This document shows positions 13,186-13,970 of a DNA stretch of 13,970 bases, one piece after another. The DNA is taken from contig JAEXWS010000042.1 of assembly GCA_023406225.1 (NCBI GenBank), positions 1 to 13,970 of the forward strand, read 5' to 3'. This DNA is from Bacillota bacterium (lineage in GTDB: Bacteria; Bacillota; Clostridia; Oscillospirales; Oscillospiraceae). Below the pieces are notes generated by a model, which was not told the origin of the DNA, did no database searches, and saw only the letters and a program-made list of their open reading frames with translations. Each line of letters starts with the position of its first letter. Within the stretch, counting starts at the first letter, position 1. The position numbers and the translations under genes were made by a program.

Positions 13186-13970
13186 ATGAAAAAGAAGATG
13201 CTCTTCTTCACCGTGTGCCTGCTTCTCTTCGCCGCGGCGATCGCCTTTGCCGCAGGCGGAGACGCCTCGGACCCTCTGGCTTCCCTCTCCTATCTGACCG
13301 GCAGCTTCACCAGTTCGGTGGATGCCCGTGTCAACGAAAAGCTGGACACCTCCGACGCAGCTCTGCTGGAAAACACGGATGCAGCCACCCCGGGCGACAG
13401 CGCCGCCACCTGGCAGGAAACCCGCCTGAAATCCGCGGACACCCTCATCGGCTCCACCGGCACCAGCGTCATGGTGCTTGCCGGGAGCGTCAGCGTCTCC
13501 TTCCCCGCCGGGGCCGTGGTGGACGTCACCGCGGGCGCCGCCGTTTCCAGCGGCGCGTCCCTGACCGCGAACCACCGCTATCTGGTGGCGGAGGACACCT
13601 CCGCCCTATTCACCGTCATGAGCAAGACCGCCGTTCTGGATTACCAAGGGCCATACGTTATTGGCCGTTCGGACTCCACGGACTACAACGCCATAGCCGC
13701 CGCCCTGAAGACCCTGCACCTTTTCAAAGGCAGCTTCACCGGCTACGGCGACGGGTACGATCTGGAGGCCGCCCCCACCCGCCTCCAGGCCCTGATCATG
13801 TTCATCCGTGTGCTGGGCGAGGAGGACGCCGCATTGTCCTGGTCCGGGTCCACGCCCTTTACCGATCTAGGCGCGGGCACCCAGGCGGCCCGGTATGTGG
13901 GCTATGCCTTTGAAAAGGGCTATACCAACGGCTTTACCGCCACCACCTTCCGCCCCTCCCAGACCATCAC
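13186..13970 (+). CDS. Secreted SLH-domain protein (3' end outside window)
   Basis: This is a cell-surface protein held to the wall by S-layer homology repeats; the window contains 261 codons with no stop, so the C terminus is missing. The signal peptide is at 1-23 (MKKKMLFFTV start, hydrophobic core, cleavage near AFA-AG). A region of low complexity follows, rich in Ser, Thr, Asp and Ala. A beta-rich domain spans about 88-152 (VMVLAGSVSVSFPAGAVVDV). SLH sequence starts at about 172. The first repeat holds LFKGSFTGYGDGYDLEAAPTRLQAL, split at 179-203; the second begins TPFTDLGAGTQAARYVGYAF at 223-242 and runs YTNGFTATTFRPSQT. The ribosome site is poor (AAAGGA about 12 nt from the ATG), so translation may depend on rex. 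The beta domain is not recognised. Confidence 0.85.
   Translation, partial: MKKKMLFFTVCLLLFAAAIAFAAGGDASDPLASLSYLTGSFTSSVDARVNEKLDTSDAALLENTDAATPGDSAATWQETRLKSADTLIGSTGTSVMVLAGSVSVSFPAGAVVDVTAGAAVSSGASLTANHRYLVAEDTSALFTVMSKTAVLDYQGPYVIGRSDSTDYNAIAAALKTLHLFKGSFTGYGDGYDLEAAPTRLQALIMFIRVLGEEDAALSWSGSTPFTDLGAGTQAARYVGYAFEKGYTNGFTATTFRPSQTI

Noticed and set aside
13157..13189. Ten-codon open frame between rex and the SLH gene, overlapping the SLH start as ATGA
   Set aside because: No ribosome site in front of it and no way to show that it is translated; it is short enough to be chance.

Overview
The window looks like chromosomal DNA from a GC-rich, anaerobic, Gram-positive member of the Clostridia, most likely an Oscillospiraceae-type gut bacterium (Flavonifractor/Lawsonibacter-like). 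This is inferred from the mix of GC-rich coding sequence with AT-rich promoters, strong Shine-Dalgarno sites, a Rex redox repressor, an SLH-domain surface protein, FeoA/FeoB, and small DsrE and YgaP-like proteins typical of that group. No genome-level comparison was possible.

Layout. (1) 1-3882: a TRAP transporter operon dctP-dctQ-dctM on the minus strand, with dctM running off the left edge, divergent from a FadR/FCD-type GntR regulator. A textbook promoter for dctP lies between them. It is overlapped at its start site by a perfect TAATGGT-CTT-ACCATTA palindrome, the operator type expected for the neighbouring regulator. (2) 3929-7050: a bidirectional terminator, then a minus-strand DtxR/MntR-type metal repressor divergent from feoA-feoB (ferrous iron uptake). 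(3) 7377-8361: two small plus-strand genes, a helical-bundle protein of unknown function and a DsrE-like protein. (4) 8421-11305: two minus-strand membrane transporters, an APC-type amino acid permease followed by a MATE efflux protein. (5) 11651-12329: a YgaP/DUF2892-like small membrane protein and a tRNA-Arg(CCG), both minus strand, separated by a 27-bp perfect palindrome that acts as terminator. (6) 12427-13970: rex with its own promoter and a possible autoregulatory site, followed at 38 bp by a secreted SLH-domain protein cut off by the window edge.

Working together: the first block is a self-contained, substrate-induced carboxylate-uptake module (regulator, operator, promoter, three-part transporter). 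The second is a metal-responsive Feo module whose regulator keeps all six ligands known from MntR, so the sensed metal (Mn or Fe) is open. No mobile element, CRISPR array, rRNA gene or phage gene was seen. The window is mostly ordinary core and transport functions. The points most worth checking are the regulatory sites, the metal identity question, and the uncharacterised small protein downstream of feoAB.
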